The position numbers were made by a program, and so were the translations under genes. From NCBI RefSeq assembly GCF_035222275.1, contig NC_085885.1, positions 682,001 to 746,000 on the forward strand: a DNA stretch of 64,000 nucleotides, given 5' to 3'. Each line of letters starts with the position of its first letter. Position 1 is the stretch's first letter. The DNA comes from Podospora bellae-mahoneyi. Lineage: Eukaryota > Ascomycota > Sordariomycetes > Sordariales > Podosporaceae. Positions 32,048 to 44,500 of this stretch are shown in pieces. Under the pieces are notes generated by a model. That model made no database searches. It was given only the letters and a program-made list of their open reading frames with translations, and was not told where the DNA came from.

Positions 32048-33688
32048 ATGAGGCCATCCTTGTCAGGTGTCGCGGCATCCAAGCCGTTCACCTGCCTCCC
32101 ATGTCTCCTCCGAACCTCAACCAGAAACAGCTTCCAGCGCCCCGTCCTCACCTACACAGAAAGAACCACCCCCAGGTTATCAACAGCGCAATTCTCCCAC
32201 AGCGCCCGACAGCTCCACGCCCAAGAAGCCCCCGACCAAACCGCCGCTTTCAACACAGCCGCCTCCCTCCGCCCAACCACAGCCCCTAAACCCCTCCTCG
32301 ATATTAAGCACATCCGCCTCAACCCCGACCTCTACTCCCAAAACTGCATCGACAGAAACTATAAATCCCTCGCCGAATACCCCCACAAGATCAATGCCTT
32401 GTTTGCGGAATGGCAAGCTCAGCAAAAAGCCGGCCGCGCCCTCAGGGAAAGGGGAAATATTCTCCGCCGCCGGTTGGCTGGTTCGGGCGGCACCTCCCGT
32501 GACGATCCCCGCGAGATTATTGACGAGTTTGGTGACATGAGTCGGGAGGAGATTTTGGAGGAGGCGCGGAAAGTAAAGGCTGGCTTGGCGGGGATTGAGG
32601 AGACGGAGGGGAAACTGCAGGCTGAGATGGAAAGATTGGCGCTGGCGATCCCGAATTTGACGAGTGATGAGACGCCCCGCGGGACGGAGCCGGAAGTCAT
32701 GAGTTATATCAACAATCACCCCGAGCCTGAGCCGGCGTTGTCGGATAGAGTGTGGAGAAGTCATGTGCATGTTGGTGCGGAATTGGGACTTTTGGACTTT
32801 GCCGGGGCGGCGTCTTCTTCTGGGTGGGGGTGGTATTACCTTTTGGATGAGGCGGCGGATTTGGAACAGGCCTTGATCAGCTATGCTTTGGCTACGGCTA
32901 CACGGGCAGGGTGGAGGCAGGTCTCCCCTCCGAGCGTGGTGTATGGGCATATTGCTGCTGCTTGTGGGTTTCAGCCGAGGGACGCGAATGGGGAGACGCA
33001 GATTTACGCTATTGCTCAGTCGAGGGAGGATGCGGCGAGGGGGAAGCCGGAGTTGGTGCTGGCTGGGACGGCGGAGATTCCATTGGCCGGGATGAAGGCT
33101 GATACTGTGCTGGACGAGGCTGATTTGCCATTGAAGAGGGTAGCGGTTTCACGATGCTACAGGGCGGAAGCGGGGGCTAGAGGGAGTGAGACGAAGGGGC
33201 TTTACAGGGTGCACGAGTTTACAAAGGTGGAGATGTTTTCTTGGACGCTGCCGGATCAGGTCGAGACGGAGGAGATCTTTGACGAGATGATTGATCTCCA
33301 GACGGAAATCTTGGGCGGGCTAGGGCTACACTGCCGGGTCTTGGAGATGCCCACTGCTGATTTGGGGGCGTCGGCTACGAGAAAGTGTGATATTGAGGCG
33401 TTCTTCCCGTCCAGAAGGGAGCGGAATGATGGCTGGGGAGAGGTTACGAGCGCCAGTATTTGCACCGACTACCAGACTAGGAGGTTGGCGACTAGACTCA
33501 AGACCAAGGAGGGGAAGCTGGTGTATCCTTGGACTGTCAACGGGACTGCTCTTGCTGTTCCGAGAGTTTTGGCGGCGATTTTGGAGAACGGGTGGAATGA
33601 GTCGGAGAAGAGTGTTTTGATCCCTGAAGTGTTGCGACCTTGGATGGATGGGAGAGAGAAGATTGGGCCGAGGCACCGGATGAATTAG
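32048..33688 (+). CDS. Mitochondrial seryl-tRNA synthetase
   Basis: A single exon of 546 residues. The enzyme is a class II synthetase that charges mitochondrial tRNA-Ser. The N-terminal tRNA-binding domain begins LLDIKHIRLNPDLYSQNCID and continues as a long antiparallel coiled coil (residues about 130-205). Motif 2 is present as VAVSRCYRAEAGARGSETKG followed by YRVHEFTKVEMF, and motif 3 as TVNGTALAVPRVLAAILE near residue 500. The ATG at 32048 yields an Arg/Ser/Thr-rich presequence (MRPSLSGVAASKPFTCLP), as expected for import; an in-frame Met 85 codons upstream at 31793 is less likely. Codon use shifts from C-ending to G-rich near residue 160, but no break is seen. Confidence 0.93.
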   Translation: MRPSLSGVAASKPFTCLPCLLRTSTRNSFQRPVLTYTERTTPRLSTAQFSHSARQLHAQEAPDQTAAFNTAASLRPTTAPKPLLDIKHIRLNPDLYSQNCIDRNYKSLAEYPHKINALFAEWQAQQKAGRALRERGNILRRRLAGSGGTSRDDPREIIDEFGDMSREEILEEARKVKAGLAGIEETEGKLQAEMERLALAIPNLTSDETPRGTEPEVMSYINNHPEPEPALSDRVWRSHVHVGAELGLLDFAGAASSSGWGWYYLLDEAADLEQALISYALATATRAGWRQVSPPSVVYGHIAAACGFQPRDANGETQIYAIAQSREDAARGKPELVLAGTAEIPLAGMKADTVLDEADLPLKRVAVSRCYRAEAGARGSETKGLYRVHEFTKVEMFSWTLPDQVETEEIFDEMIDLQTEILGGLGLHCRVLEMPTADLGASATRKCDIEAFFPSRRERNDGWGEVTSASICTDYQTRRLATRLKTKEGKLVYPWTVNGTALAVPRVLAAILENGWNESEKSVLIPEVLRPWMDGREKIGPRHRMN

Positions 33689-36600
33689 GAAAGGAGAGTT
33701 CTCAAGGTCAAGGTTGGGGAAAACAATGGCATTGCGGGAGGAGGTTTTCTGTATTACTGCCCGCATCACTAGTGTGTACTTGTACTTTGTATTGTTAAAT
33801 GTGGGGGAATGAACCTGATGTTGATGATTATGGCGTGTGTCTCGATGTTCTGAGTTGTGGGTGTTTGGTGTTTTGGTTTCTGGATCATTCTTTCAAGCGG
33901 CTTGCGTTTTCGGTGTTTGGATGCAAGGGTTTTTGCCTGATGTTGGCTCAGCAACATTGAGAAGGGAAACTGACAGGAGAAAGGAGCAAAGGTAATGCAG
34001 GCAGGCCCAAACCGACCAAGAGTGGGCTTTGCTAGACCTCTTTTTATGGGTTTGAAGTGTTACTGCTTCTGCAGTGTTTGACAGTCCGGATTTTGTGGGG
34101 AAATCAGTTTGGTTTTGCTTTGGGCAATGGTTCGGGTATGCTTGATGCAGATTCTGCGCTGACAGCTGAGAGCAGGTATAAAGCAGTGGTGACTCTGGTC
34201 CTTGCTCGTCAACATTTTCTTCATGCTTTCCAATATCGAAGTTTGGTCTCATTGGAATATCCGTCTACTCATCCTATATATACCTATCCATTTCACCACG
34301 ATTCTGTCTCAGAAAGACAGATGTCAACGAACCAGTTCCTTCATCAACCACCTCACAGTAAGTGGTCACGAGCACGTCTTTGCACCGTTCGACCGCTTTC
34401 TTCCTCGGCTACAACAGAAGACAAACCACAGTTGAGAGCGCCGTTGCAGGACCTTTTGCCTCTCCTCGAGTCCTTCCACCTACTCTTCGATTTCACGCCA
34501 ATCAGCAGCACGTCAACTGAGCGGTACCTACCCATGAGGATGCACCATGACTCCCTGGTGTACCTCACTTGGGGTTGCCGTCTTCCAGGATATTCCACCA
34601 TCCCGATGTCAGCCCCTGTACATTTTGGGCATGGCGTTGTGCCAACCATATCTTCATGTAGAAGGAATCTCAAGTGGGGGCGATGAGCACTCGTCCATTC
34701 CTAGGAGAGCAACAGACTGTGCGACAGAGCCATCTTTTCAACCAAGATCAAGACAGATCAACTCCTCTCGTCGAATACAAGGTCGGGTCAATTCTCCATC
34801 AGTTAGCACATCTTCCAGTCTTTTCTATCAGTTGCGTGGTTAGTCTTTTATATATATTTCACCATCATGTCCTCCCTTCAAGATACTTTATCTACGAAGG
34901 GCACCTACCTACCAATTTTCTTCTTACCAGCTCTAGATCCATGGGCTTATGATTATGGACGAGACGGAGGCAGGAATCGGCGGCTTTATGTCCGGAAAAC
35001 CGAAGTTTGGGCAGAGATACAGGGCGTCTGGTCTGTTCATTCTTTGGAGTTTTCTAAAAAAGATTGCACGTCACTCTACCTCACCTACCTAGGCTAGTGC
35101 TTTGACCAAACGATCCCGATACCTAACACTGCAGGGCTTTTGGTTGGAGAGCCGGGAGCCTTCATGCTGTTGACCTGGAAAGCAACGAAGCAGAGGACTC
35201 CGTGGTGCTGTTCCCTCCATCTTGGTGCTGTCTCAACCCGCAGCTTACTACCCTGAAGAAGAAGGAACGTGAAGACTGGTATGTGTCCTGCACAATGATC
35301 TCGACGGTTTTCCATCAAACTTGAAGGTTCAAGTGGCCAGATTAGCTAACCTACTTGTTGTTGACAGTCTTTCTACTCAAGACCGCCAAACCCGACGGCT
35401 TCCGTCTGGTCACCTCGTCGTCTTCATCGTCTTGACATTTCGGATCTTCAAAGATCGGCGTCAAGAATCTTTGATGCCATCATTGATCAAAGCCGGATCT
35501 CCTCCGCCAAAGAACCTGGAAGATCACTGCGTTGCTGTCCCACAAAACCCGAGAAACCCCCCAATACAATTCGTACATCTTTTTTTCTTGTCAATATACC
35601 ACATCATTACGCATTATTCGGGGACACCTATGGATTTCTGCAACAAATGGGAGCTGCGACTTATTTAGGCTTCATTCTTTTGGCAACGACATACTGAACA
35701 GCACTCTGACAGCAACTTTAGGTCTTTTATTGTCACAAAGCAGGGAATTTTGCTACTAATCTAATTCATGAGATGCCTTGTCATTCTCACCTTTAGTTTC
35801 TATATATAAATTTGCCTACTTTATCAACTTCCCTTTCGTCTTTACTTTGGTGTCTTTTACTCACCACCCAAGCCGGCAACTGGAACCTCGCAAAGACGAC
35901 ACCTCATCATCGCCGAGTCTCAAACGAGGACGGCAAACACATCTGGGCCACTCAGAGACCCGATCACATATTCAGATGCGGCAGCAAAGAGGTTCTTGCA
36001 GTTGTCGAATGCATGGTACGCCGCCCAGAACCTAATGATTTGCGCTCTACCTGTGGACATATCAGCTAACTGGTTCACAATGGAATAGATGCTCGACGTG
36101 CCGGAGCCCTGTCCGAGCTCATGTCTAATATCCCTACACCTTCCATGAGCCTTCGGTGCTGCCGGTGTTTGTTCTCAGTTAGACCGCAGAAGGACAACGC
36201 AACATCGGAAGGTTGAAAACCCGGAAATGGAAAGAGGTAAAACATTCTGACTGGAACCCCCCATATCACCTCCCGGGACCGGCTCTCCTACCTTCAGTTG
36301 AGAGCCAACATTCCACACGCAAACCCTCTGGCCGATGTCCTAGCCCCGACTGCCTCGATGGTATTCCTCCTCTGCCTGAAAACGGAGCGATATCTTTCAG
36401 AATCTTCAGCAAGGGGTCTCTGAGAACAACTGTTGCACGATTAGCCCAGTGCTCTGTCTTTCGGGTCGCCTCTTCACCCACGTCCATATATATAGCAGAA
36501 TCCTTCAGATTTAGTCTTTTCTAGACTCACCAACGCCTGGTTGAGAGACTCTCCCCATCTATTTTCCCTGACTTAGTCAACAACGGAACTATCACCTACC

Positions 36601-39600
36601 TGCCCGGTTTCCAAACCTCGCCATACCTCCCTCCGTCAGGATCATCAGCCTGATTCCATCCCCGATCCGCAGTCTGGTTAGCAGCGTGAGCCGCCTTTTA
36701 TCCCATGTCCATTCGGTCCCGTCGCGACTACCACCAACGATCTGTGGGCTGGGAACTAGTTGTGGAAGGGCAAAAAGAACCGATTTAATGGTGAAAAGCA
36801 AGTACCTGGTGTTTACAAGAAGCGTTGCTACCCTCAGGCATAGTTCGCCTTTCCGTCCTTCTACGGCAACAATGCCATGCCGCCTGTCTCCGGCGCCCAT
36901 CTGCGGTGTTTGGCGTATACCTACCTACTTTCAGCTATTCTGCTACCACCGTGGATCCCACCTACCTGCCCCCTGGGAACAGGGAATTGTCGAGGCAGAA
37001 AACGTCCAGTCATTGCACCTTTTCCCACGTCAATTTCATTCGTGGGCTCTCCGAGTTCGAGGGTCGACCGGCAACATCCCTGCCAAACAACCACCGAGGG
37101 CTCAAATGTCTTTTAGAGTTCGACCCTTCTGTTGTTCTTTGCTTGGCTCAGATCTTCAGACACACGCACACGATGGCCATTATGTTGTTTTGTATATATT
37201 CAGTCACCCTATCAATTCGAGTTTATCTACCTTACCGCTTTTGTGGTCTCTGACCTTACCCAAGCTTGAAAGCAAGAAACAAGACGCTTACACCGACTTG
37301 GAAATTGAACATCGTACTTTCACGGCCGCCTACCTACGCAACCAACACCACGTCCATATCCCCAGCCACCAAGGGTCAACTACATGGGATGTGCTGCTGT
37401 CTGTGGCTCAGCTTTGGCTACCAGCTGTGGCAAAGGTACCTCTCAAGCATCAAAAACTGGCAAGTTGGCCAGCCTCCAGAGAAGCTAGATCATTCTCAGT
37501 GCATTGCCACTCACTCCGGCATCTTTGAGGCGTGCCATATTGTTCCATAATGTGCCGCTAAGAAAGACTCGACAGTAGTAGGGATGAAGAAATACGTTGT
37601 CTATTTTGCGGAACTTTTACTTCTCGATGAAGATAGCATCTCTACCGAGGGACCTTACCACAAGTTGTTGCTGCTGAGGGTCAAGGTAGACTGTTAGGAG
37701 GGCGATATGCCTGACGTACCTTATCCAGCATGTCAGAATCGTAACCATCCGTCAGCTTGGACTTGAACTTTTTCACTGTTCGACCATTACAAGAGATTCA
37801 AACATTTACGGTATGATCATCGCCTGAGCTCTGAGACGGTCGCCCGCTGGGCAGCCGTGTTATTGTGCCTCGGAAGCAAACCAGACCCTTCACATTGTCG
37901 AACACATGAACGGACTGGAGCATGCTTTCGCCGTAGATGAGACGCCAGAATCATCCCCCATCACGTTCACCTCTCGTATATGAACTCACACTTTCCATCC
38001 CACCATCCGGAACCAAAATGCCAGAATGACCACAGTCAAGATGGAACGTTCACCGACAGATCGCCTTCAGGTCGCCGACCAACAACACCGCCCAAACCAA
38101 AGCTGCGTCGGAGCAACACTGGACCGGAAACCGCCGGCTATAGAGTTCATGAGAACTCCAAGCACAGGACGGCTCCAGTAACTCTGCCTCACTAACCACT
38201 GGAATCCGCCACCCAAGTTCAGCAACCTGCAGCACAAGGCCAAAACAACAACACCCTCTTGCCCCTGCCTCAAATACCTCACTCACGTACTTTGCAGAAT
38301 TAATTGCCTTACCTCCCAGACTATCTTCAATTCACCAGGCTCCCCCCCCCCCACCCCCCTTACCTCCACCAGCCATGTAGGCTCGTCCCCTCGACCCTTC
38401 ACTGCCACCACTGGCTTGGGAAAACCGGAGAAGAGCTAACTTCATCCGGTCGTGGTGTGAGGGCGAGAAAAGAGCTAGCCAATTTACCTTCCCCTCAAGT
38501 CGACTCCGACAACTGGTAGTAGCGGGGGGAAGGGGTGGCAACGTCCAAGAAAAATCTGGTTTCCAAACAGCAAACCGTCTCTTTCTCTCCACCAACCCTT
38601 CCGTTTGACTCAAGACGGAGAGAGACAAACACTCTCCGTGACTGTCTACCTGATTACCTGCGCCAGCTTGCCAGGTCCTCCTGTATCCCACCGGCTCCAG
38701 CAACCGGGACTCCCCAGCGATGAGGCCACAGCAGCTGGCAGTAGGGAAGGGCGAAGCAAGCTATCAAACCAGCAATGCTCTCCTTTACCTCCCGACGCCC
38801 TGCCCTTCTGAGCAGCTGCTGCGGCCTTCCCCAGGACCACTCGGCACCTGCGAGTTAGTGGTCGGGGGAAGACGGTCGTGTGAGGCTGAAGCAACACGAG
38901 AACTAGCTTGGGCGTTTGGTCGGCGAAAAGATGAAGATAGCTACGCCACAGGACTTTCCTGGGCTGTTTGTGTGGGACACCTTTCACCTGGACACTGAAG
39001 TCATGTATCTGGACCTTAGTTGTGGGTTGTCGTTGCTCATCCTACTCCTTACTTTTGCATCTTCACAACTTACGTAATATCGACCAAGTGGCACTAATCG
39101 GGACGTCAGATAGAGGTTGCTATTGACTGGGGTTCAGGTTACGGGAACGAGACAGAGAAAGAGCAGGGGAAGAGAAGACCTGGCGGATGTTCTTGTATAT
39201 TTACGAACACTGTACAACTATGGGATGACAACAGAAACAAGGACGATATGTAAGACAATGTAACATGTACCATTCAGTCAAAATACATCACATCACATCA
39301 GACACTTCATCCAGCACGGTAGGTTCTCCTCAAAAACGTATTCCATTCATATTCCACAAAACTATCCCAAAAAATGCAAGTGATCATCCCTCCTCTTGTC
39401 CATCTATAATCATCATCCATCATCACATAGACCCTTAACATCCCTCCCAGTACTCACAACAAAAAACAAGATTAAACAACAACAACAACAACAAAGAAAA
39501 AGCCCGTTGAGAGGCCCAATAAACACAACTTCAAATCCACGAAAAAATCCATCTTGTGTTGTTCCCACCCCCACAAAAAAAAAAAAAAGGAAAAAGAGTC

Positions 39601-40543
39601 TATCTAACGCTTTGCACATCCAAGGAAACGGTCTATATAAATCCCCAACAGTGACAATGATCATGATGATGATGATTGATGATCCCTCTTTTATCCCATC
39701 CGAATTTTACCCGAATGCGTTCGTTCCCTTCTCTTTCTTTCCAACCCTTGTGATACAAAAATATGGTGATTACATGAGGAGGTTGCCCAAGAAACTGTTT
39801 AACAAAAATGATGTTACAAAAAAAGGGTGGGGGGTATAGGGGTATAAAAAATCCATGTCCAAATGTGCAAAAATTCCCAAAACAGTTGCTTCATAAAAAA
39901 AAAGAGGCCAAGAAGCAAAATTGTGGTCATGTTGAACAAACATAAAAAGCCATTGAAAACACCAGGGTCCCTGATGATGGAGATCGTGGGAAAGGGTTAG
40001 GAAAGGTGGTGGTGGTGGAGAAAAAGCTTGATGAACCCCCTTGTCGACCCGCCCTTCCCGAAAATCTCCACTCGGCCAATGACGGAATCAAGTGGAGCGC
40101 CATGTGAACTCTGGGCAGCCGGGTCGACCCCCACAGCCAGCCCCCAGTCAGCTAAAAAGGTATTGTGGGGGGCTGATTCTGGAAAATATTGGCGCATAGT
40201 TTTGTGTGGCTGATGTAAGACGGAAGGAATTGAACTCGGCCAACGGCGGCCTCAAGGTAACAGAAAGAGCCGCAGCTGACCAGAGATGAGTTGTCGCCGG
40301 GACAATGTGACGGTGTTGTTGGGTGGTAAGTGGCGCGTAAGTGAGGCGTGGGGCTGATCAGAGCTGACAACCCTGAAAGAGATGGAGAAGAAAAAAAAGA
40401 AGCAAAGCATCGGGCGCCAACCACAGGCTTCTGCGACATATCGTCAGGTACAGGCCAATCGGAAAGTGCACGCACGACCCAAACAATCGGGATTGGAGAT
40501 CATGATTTGCGTTTCCGGACCAACCGAACTTGTCGTCAGCACA
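33689..40543. other. Gene-poor region, 6.9 kb
   Basis: I find no protein-like frame on either strand. Visible structure includes five TATATATA-type boxes (34275, 34849, 35801, 36486, 37193), five ACCTACCT motifs between 34903 and 36967, a CAACAA run at 39476-39494, and poly-A tracts near 39568-39588 and 39894-39903. The right end from about 39400 probably belongs to the 3' untranslated region of the coiled-coil gene that ends at 40544. Long non-coding transcripts are possible but not shown. Confidence 0.5.
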
Positions 40544-41575
40544 TCACCTCCGCTCGCTGCGACCGGTCCTGACTTGATGTGGGTGGTACGCAGCTTCCTC
40601 CTCCTCGTAGCCGTACTCTCCGCTGGCAATGTAGACCTGGGGGTGAGCGGGCCGTTGAGCGCCCTGTGCGTAGGCGGATGGCTCGCGAATGCTGGCATAC
40701 GTGGTCGAGGGCGGGTATCCGGGGGCCGTGTAGGAATGATGGCGCGCGGGCGAGGGCGGCACAGTCTGCTGTGGTCTGGGGGTGCTGAGACCCAGTGGCT
40801 CGATATAGCTGCTTGTCGGTCGGCTTGCCCGGGCGGTTTTGGAGGAAGCAATGCTGCCGCTCTTGGCGTCGCTCTCGTCGCCAACGCGATGCTTGTCAAA
40901 CCGCTGGCGCAGGCGGTCAATTGTGTCGTCTTCCTTTTCGGCAGGCCGTTCGTGTTCGCGGTGTTGTTCCTTTTCGCGCTTTTCCCTCTTGCGCTCCTTT
41001 TCGCGCTTCTCCTTTTCGCGGTCGGCGTCACGCTCCTTTTCCTTCTCTGGTCTGCGCTTGCTGGCGCTGCGCCGTGGCTTCTTGTCCTCGGTGGACTCGG
41101 ACGTGGTGGAGCTGGCGGCTGTTGGCGAGCTGGTGACGGTGCTCTTGCGATTGGACTTCTTCAGCTTTTCAATCGTGTCGTCGAGCTGCTCCTGAAGCTG
41201 TGTGTTTTGTTCCGAGAGCTCCTTGTTCTTCTCGGCGAGCGTCTTCTTTTCGTGTGTAAAGAGCTCATTCTGGTCCGTGACGGCGCGCACATGGGCCTTG
41301 TTCTGCTCAATCTCGTTGCGCAATTGACGGACGGTGGTCTCGAGCTCGGCGATCTTTTTGGAAAATTCGTCTCGTTGCTGGCGCGTCTGCTCAAGAGCAC
41401 GCTGCAGTTGGTAGATGGTTGTGTTGTCCTCGTAGCCAGAAGCCAAGAAGTTGCGGTCGCGGTCGGTGTTGGAGGTTCGACTCTCGCAGTCGCTGAAGGA
41501 ACCCACACCCGAGTCGCTGCGCTGATGCTCGTAGTGCCCTTCGGTGGGCGAGCCCCAGCGGACTGTTCTGCTCAT
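40544..41575 (-). CDS. Coiled-coil protein with DSGxxS motif, unknown function
   Basis: A single exon of 343 residues starting MSRTVRWGSPTEGHYE. Near residue 22 it carries SDSGVGSFSD, which fits the DSGxxS phosphodegron consensus. A coiled coil (residues about 50-140) follows, rich in Gln, Glu and Leu. Next comes a striking Lys/Arg/Glu stretch (residues about 170-225) made of short repeats of the type EKEKREKERKREKREKEQ. The C-terminal hundred residues are Tyr/Pro/Ser-rich and disordered. No catalytic domain is seen. The start was chosen where coding character begins; the frame is open further upstream to 41923, but that part looks like leader. Large non-coding stretches lie on both sides. 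Confidence 0.75.
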   Translation of the reverse strand: MSRTVRWGSPTEGHYEHQRSDSGVGSFSDCESRTSNTDRDRNFLASGYEDNTTIYQLQRALEQTRQQRDEFSKKIAELETTVRQLRNEIEQNKAHVRAVTDQNELFTHEKKTLAEKNKELSEQNTQLQEQLDDTIEKLKKSNRKSTVTSSPTAASSTTSESTEDKKPRRSASKRRPEKEKERDADREKEKREKERKREKREKEQHREHERPAEKEDDTIDRLRQRFDKHRVGDESDAKSGSIASSKTARASRPTSSYIEPLGLSTPRPQQTVPPSPARHHSYTAPGYPPSTTYASIREPSAYAQGAQRPAHPQVYIASGEYGYEEEEAAYHPHQVRTGRSERR

Positions 41576-44500
41576 GGCGACGGCAGTTATTCGGTGATGC
41601 CCTTGGAAGGGGGAGAAGGCTGTAAGGCTAAAGCAGCTTGAAAAATCGTGTTGTGCGTTGATTTGACCGTCAGCGTGGGAGAAGCTGCAGAGGTGCCCGA
41701 CTGGAACTTGGGGGTATATAAGTGAGAAAAAAAATGTGCGCGGGAACGAGCCAAAGGGGGGGAAATTGGGCGAATGGCACAGATGGCACAGGCGGCCCCG
41801 GCAGACCAGGGGGTACTTTGGACAAGGGGCGGAAGGGCGGGAACAAAAGTGCTCCAAGGCTAGAAAAAGACCAAGAATGGGTGGTGTCTCGGAGTCGGGT
41901 TGGGCCTCAACGATAAAGAGCACTAAAGAGCCTAACCGAGAATGAGGGTATAAGAAAACCAGATTTAGCCCCAGGTCAGGAACGGAAATCTCGCTTGGTG
42001 TGCAGGAGGAAGAATGAAAAGGCCGAATTTCTCACCGTCGCACACACCTCTCTCTTCTTAAGAATCAGAAGGGAGGGAGGCTCTGGGAGGGGTCCGGTGC
42101 TGTTTGCCTCGCGCCTGTTACGAATCCAAGGACCACTGGACTTGAACTGGACAAATCGACTGCGCAACGGAGCACCGCCCGGCTGCCAACTCAAACTTGA
42201 CGCTTTTGGGCAAATGGTGGTGGATTATGTTAGTGAGATTTTATTCCCCCTCTTCTCCGTCCGCTCACCCTAGGTACCAGCCAGTCCTGCGCATTCAAAC
42301 AACAAAAATCCGTGTTCGAATGTGGCTCAATCAGCAAGGCGACGAGAGATGGTGTGCGGCAGTGCTCCGGAATCCTTTGCGAACCACCAGCAGAGCCTGG
42401 CGCCTCTGCCTGTCACCAAGGCAGTTTTCTTCTGCCTGTCACACAAGGTCCAAGCATGCCAAGCTTTCAGTCCGAATGTCTCCTTACACCGAGGGGTTTT
42501 TTTTTTTCCCTTTTTGCGGGACGTGTGTGTGGAGATTCTCCCATCCATATCAAAAACCACACCATATATCAAGCGGTCGCACCGTCCGTCTGGCGAACCA
42601 CGACACTGGGAGGAGGGTACGGCGGGCCGTGGCGGGCGCACGACAGTCTCTTTGTGATCATGAAGTCGGCGACGAAGAATTGCACTTTTGTCTTGGGATA
42701 ACCAACCGCAGAGCTCAGACGGCCACAAGCCAGAAATAGGAGAAAGGGCGCGCTTGTTGGTGGTGTTGGGCCATGGAGTAGCGCGACGGACGGTGAGTCA
42801 CCGTAATTGTCGGTTATAGGATGTCCACATTTATGCGTTCCATGCAGCCCTTTTTTCCCCTTCATCTTCGGCTTGTGTTTGTGTGTTTCAGATTTGCAGT
42901 CTCATGGAATTCCAAGAGGACTCGTGTTCTGATTAGCTCCCGACCCGCCATGGTCAGTTGACCGTTGTCTGCCAGGCCTGCGCTCGAGTATGTGGACTTC
43001 CCTGTTTGTTCTCGAAGAAATGGATAGGGCTGAGCTCCACCCAAAGCAATGGCAGGGGAGAGACCATCACCAGTTGATCGGATTCAACAAGAGGTTGTCC
43101 AAATGGCAAAACAGGATCAAACATCACGATATACCGTCATGTGCCCCATAACCATCGCTTTTGCCCAACCTTTGACATCACCATCACTTGATACCGCTCC
43201 TTCCGTCCTCCGTACTCCTCCAAATCACACCATCTGGTAACAACCCACGATCTAGATTCCCGCAACACATACCTGTCTTTTTCCCTCCTGAATGATCACT
43301 CACCCAGCGCCATGTTACATCCGTACGCAACGCTTCAGCTCACCATGAGTTCCGTGACTCTTTTGGCGGCAGCAGCACGGTTAACTGGAAGGATCAAGAA
43401 GCATCATCACCAATCCCCGTAACCCCATCCCAGCCCTACCATCGATGGAGAACCACCAAACGGGTTTGCTCCATCAAACCCACCAGTGACTCCGCCGCCG
43501 CCCACACGCCGAGAGAGAAGTGGAACTACTTCCCCGTTCCACTCTCTTTTTCCCGCCATCACAGGAGCTCCGTCCGGGTCACCACATTCTTCTGCCCCAC
43601 CCCGGCCCGGAAGGTCACTTTCTTCTCTCTGCTAGGTGACTCAAGCCAAGCCAATGTTTCTTTAGCTTTCTCATGTACATATGCAACTTTACCCTCCCCA
43701 ACCAACCGCGCGCGCATTTGCGACGAGGACGGATGGGGATCGACGAGTAGCAGCCGGACGGCTGATGCCTTGCGTTGCGTTGCGCCTGCAGTGATTCTCA
43801 CTGCTGCCCCGCATCACCATGCCCCACCCCGCACTTTTCTTCACCCCTCCTTCATCTTTTTGATCCTCCTCTTGCTCATATGAGCGCGATAGATAGGGTA
43901 TGCAACTTCAAAAAAGCGCCATTGCGCACTCCACCCTCCCTGTTCTTGTCACAGAAAATCCTCCGATATGTAATGTAGCTGGCCGAAATGTGTCACACGA
44001 CACAAACAAGACATCTATCTCTAAAAGAGACAAAGGGGATCGAGACATGGATAACAGGGAATAGCATGTTCATGAGGGATAGATTATCTACCACCCGTCG
44101 ACAGTGCTATCGAGTGCTACGTCCGAGTCCGGAGTGTGGTCATGAACGAGCATTGTCCGGAGGAGGGTAGAATGATGGGTGGGTGGTATCCGTGGTGGTT
44201 GACACGGGGATTTTCCGCTCTCTCTCGCCTCCGGGCGGTTTTTATCTATCTCTGTGAAATTGCGGGGGAGGGGGTAATGGCTTCCGGGTAGGACTTTTTG
44301 ATTCGGGAGAGATAGACCAGATAAAGGTGAAGCAGGTCAGTAGGTGAGAGATGCCAAGGTGAGTGCGTGCGCAGGTGCGTATTTTTTGCGCGTGCGAGAT
44401 ACAGTAGTCTAAACTATGGGGTTTGTATGCATGTTCGAAAAAGGGAAGCTTGTTAACACCGAGGTATGGGTTTCCCTTTTTCGGGCTGTAGGTGCGGACG

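Noticed and set aside
36686-37528. 280-codon plus-strand frame in the gene-poor island
   Set aside because: No hydrophobic pattern, domain or codon signal; Ser/Leu/Pro/His-rich composition as expected from non-coding DNA of this base content.
40382-41641. 419-codon plus-strand frame with apparent membrane helices
   Set aside because: It is antisense to the Lys/Glu-rich coiled-coil gene; Glu and Lys codons read backward give Leu and Phe, mimicking membrane segments.
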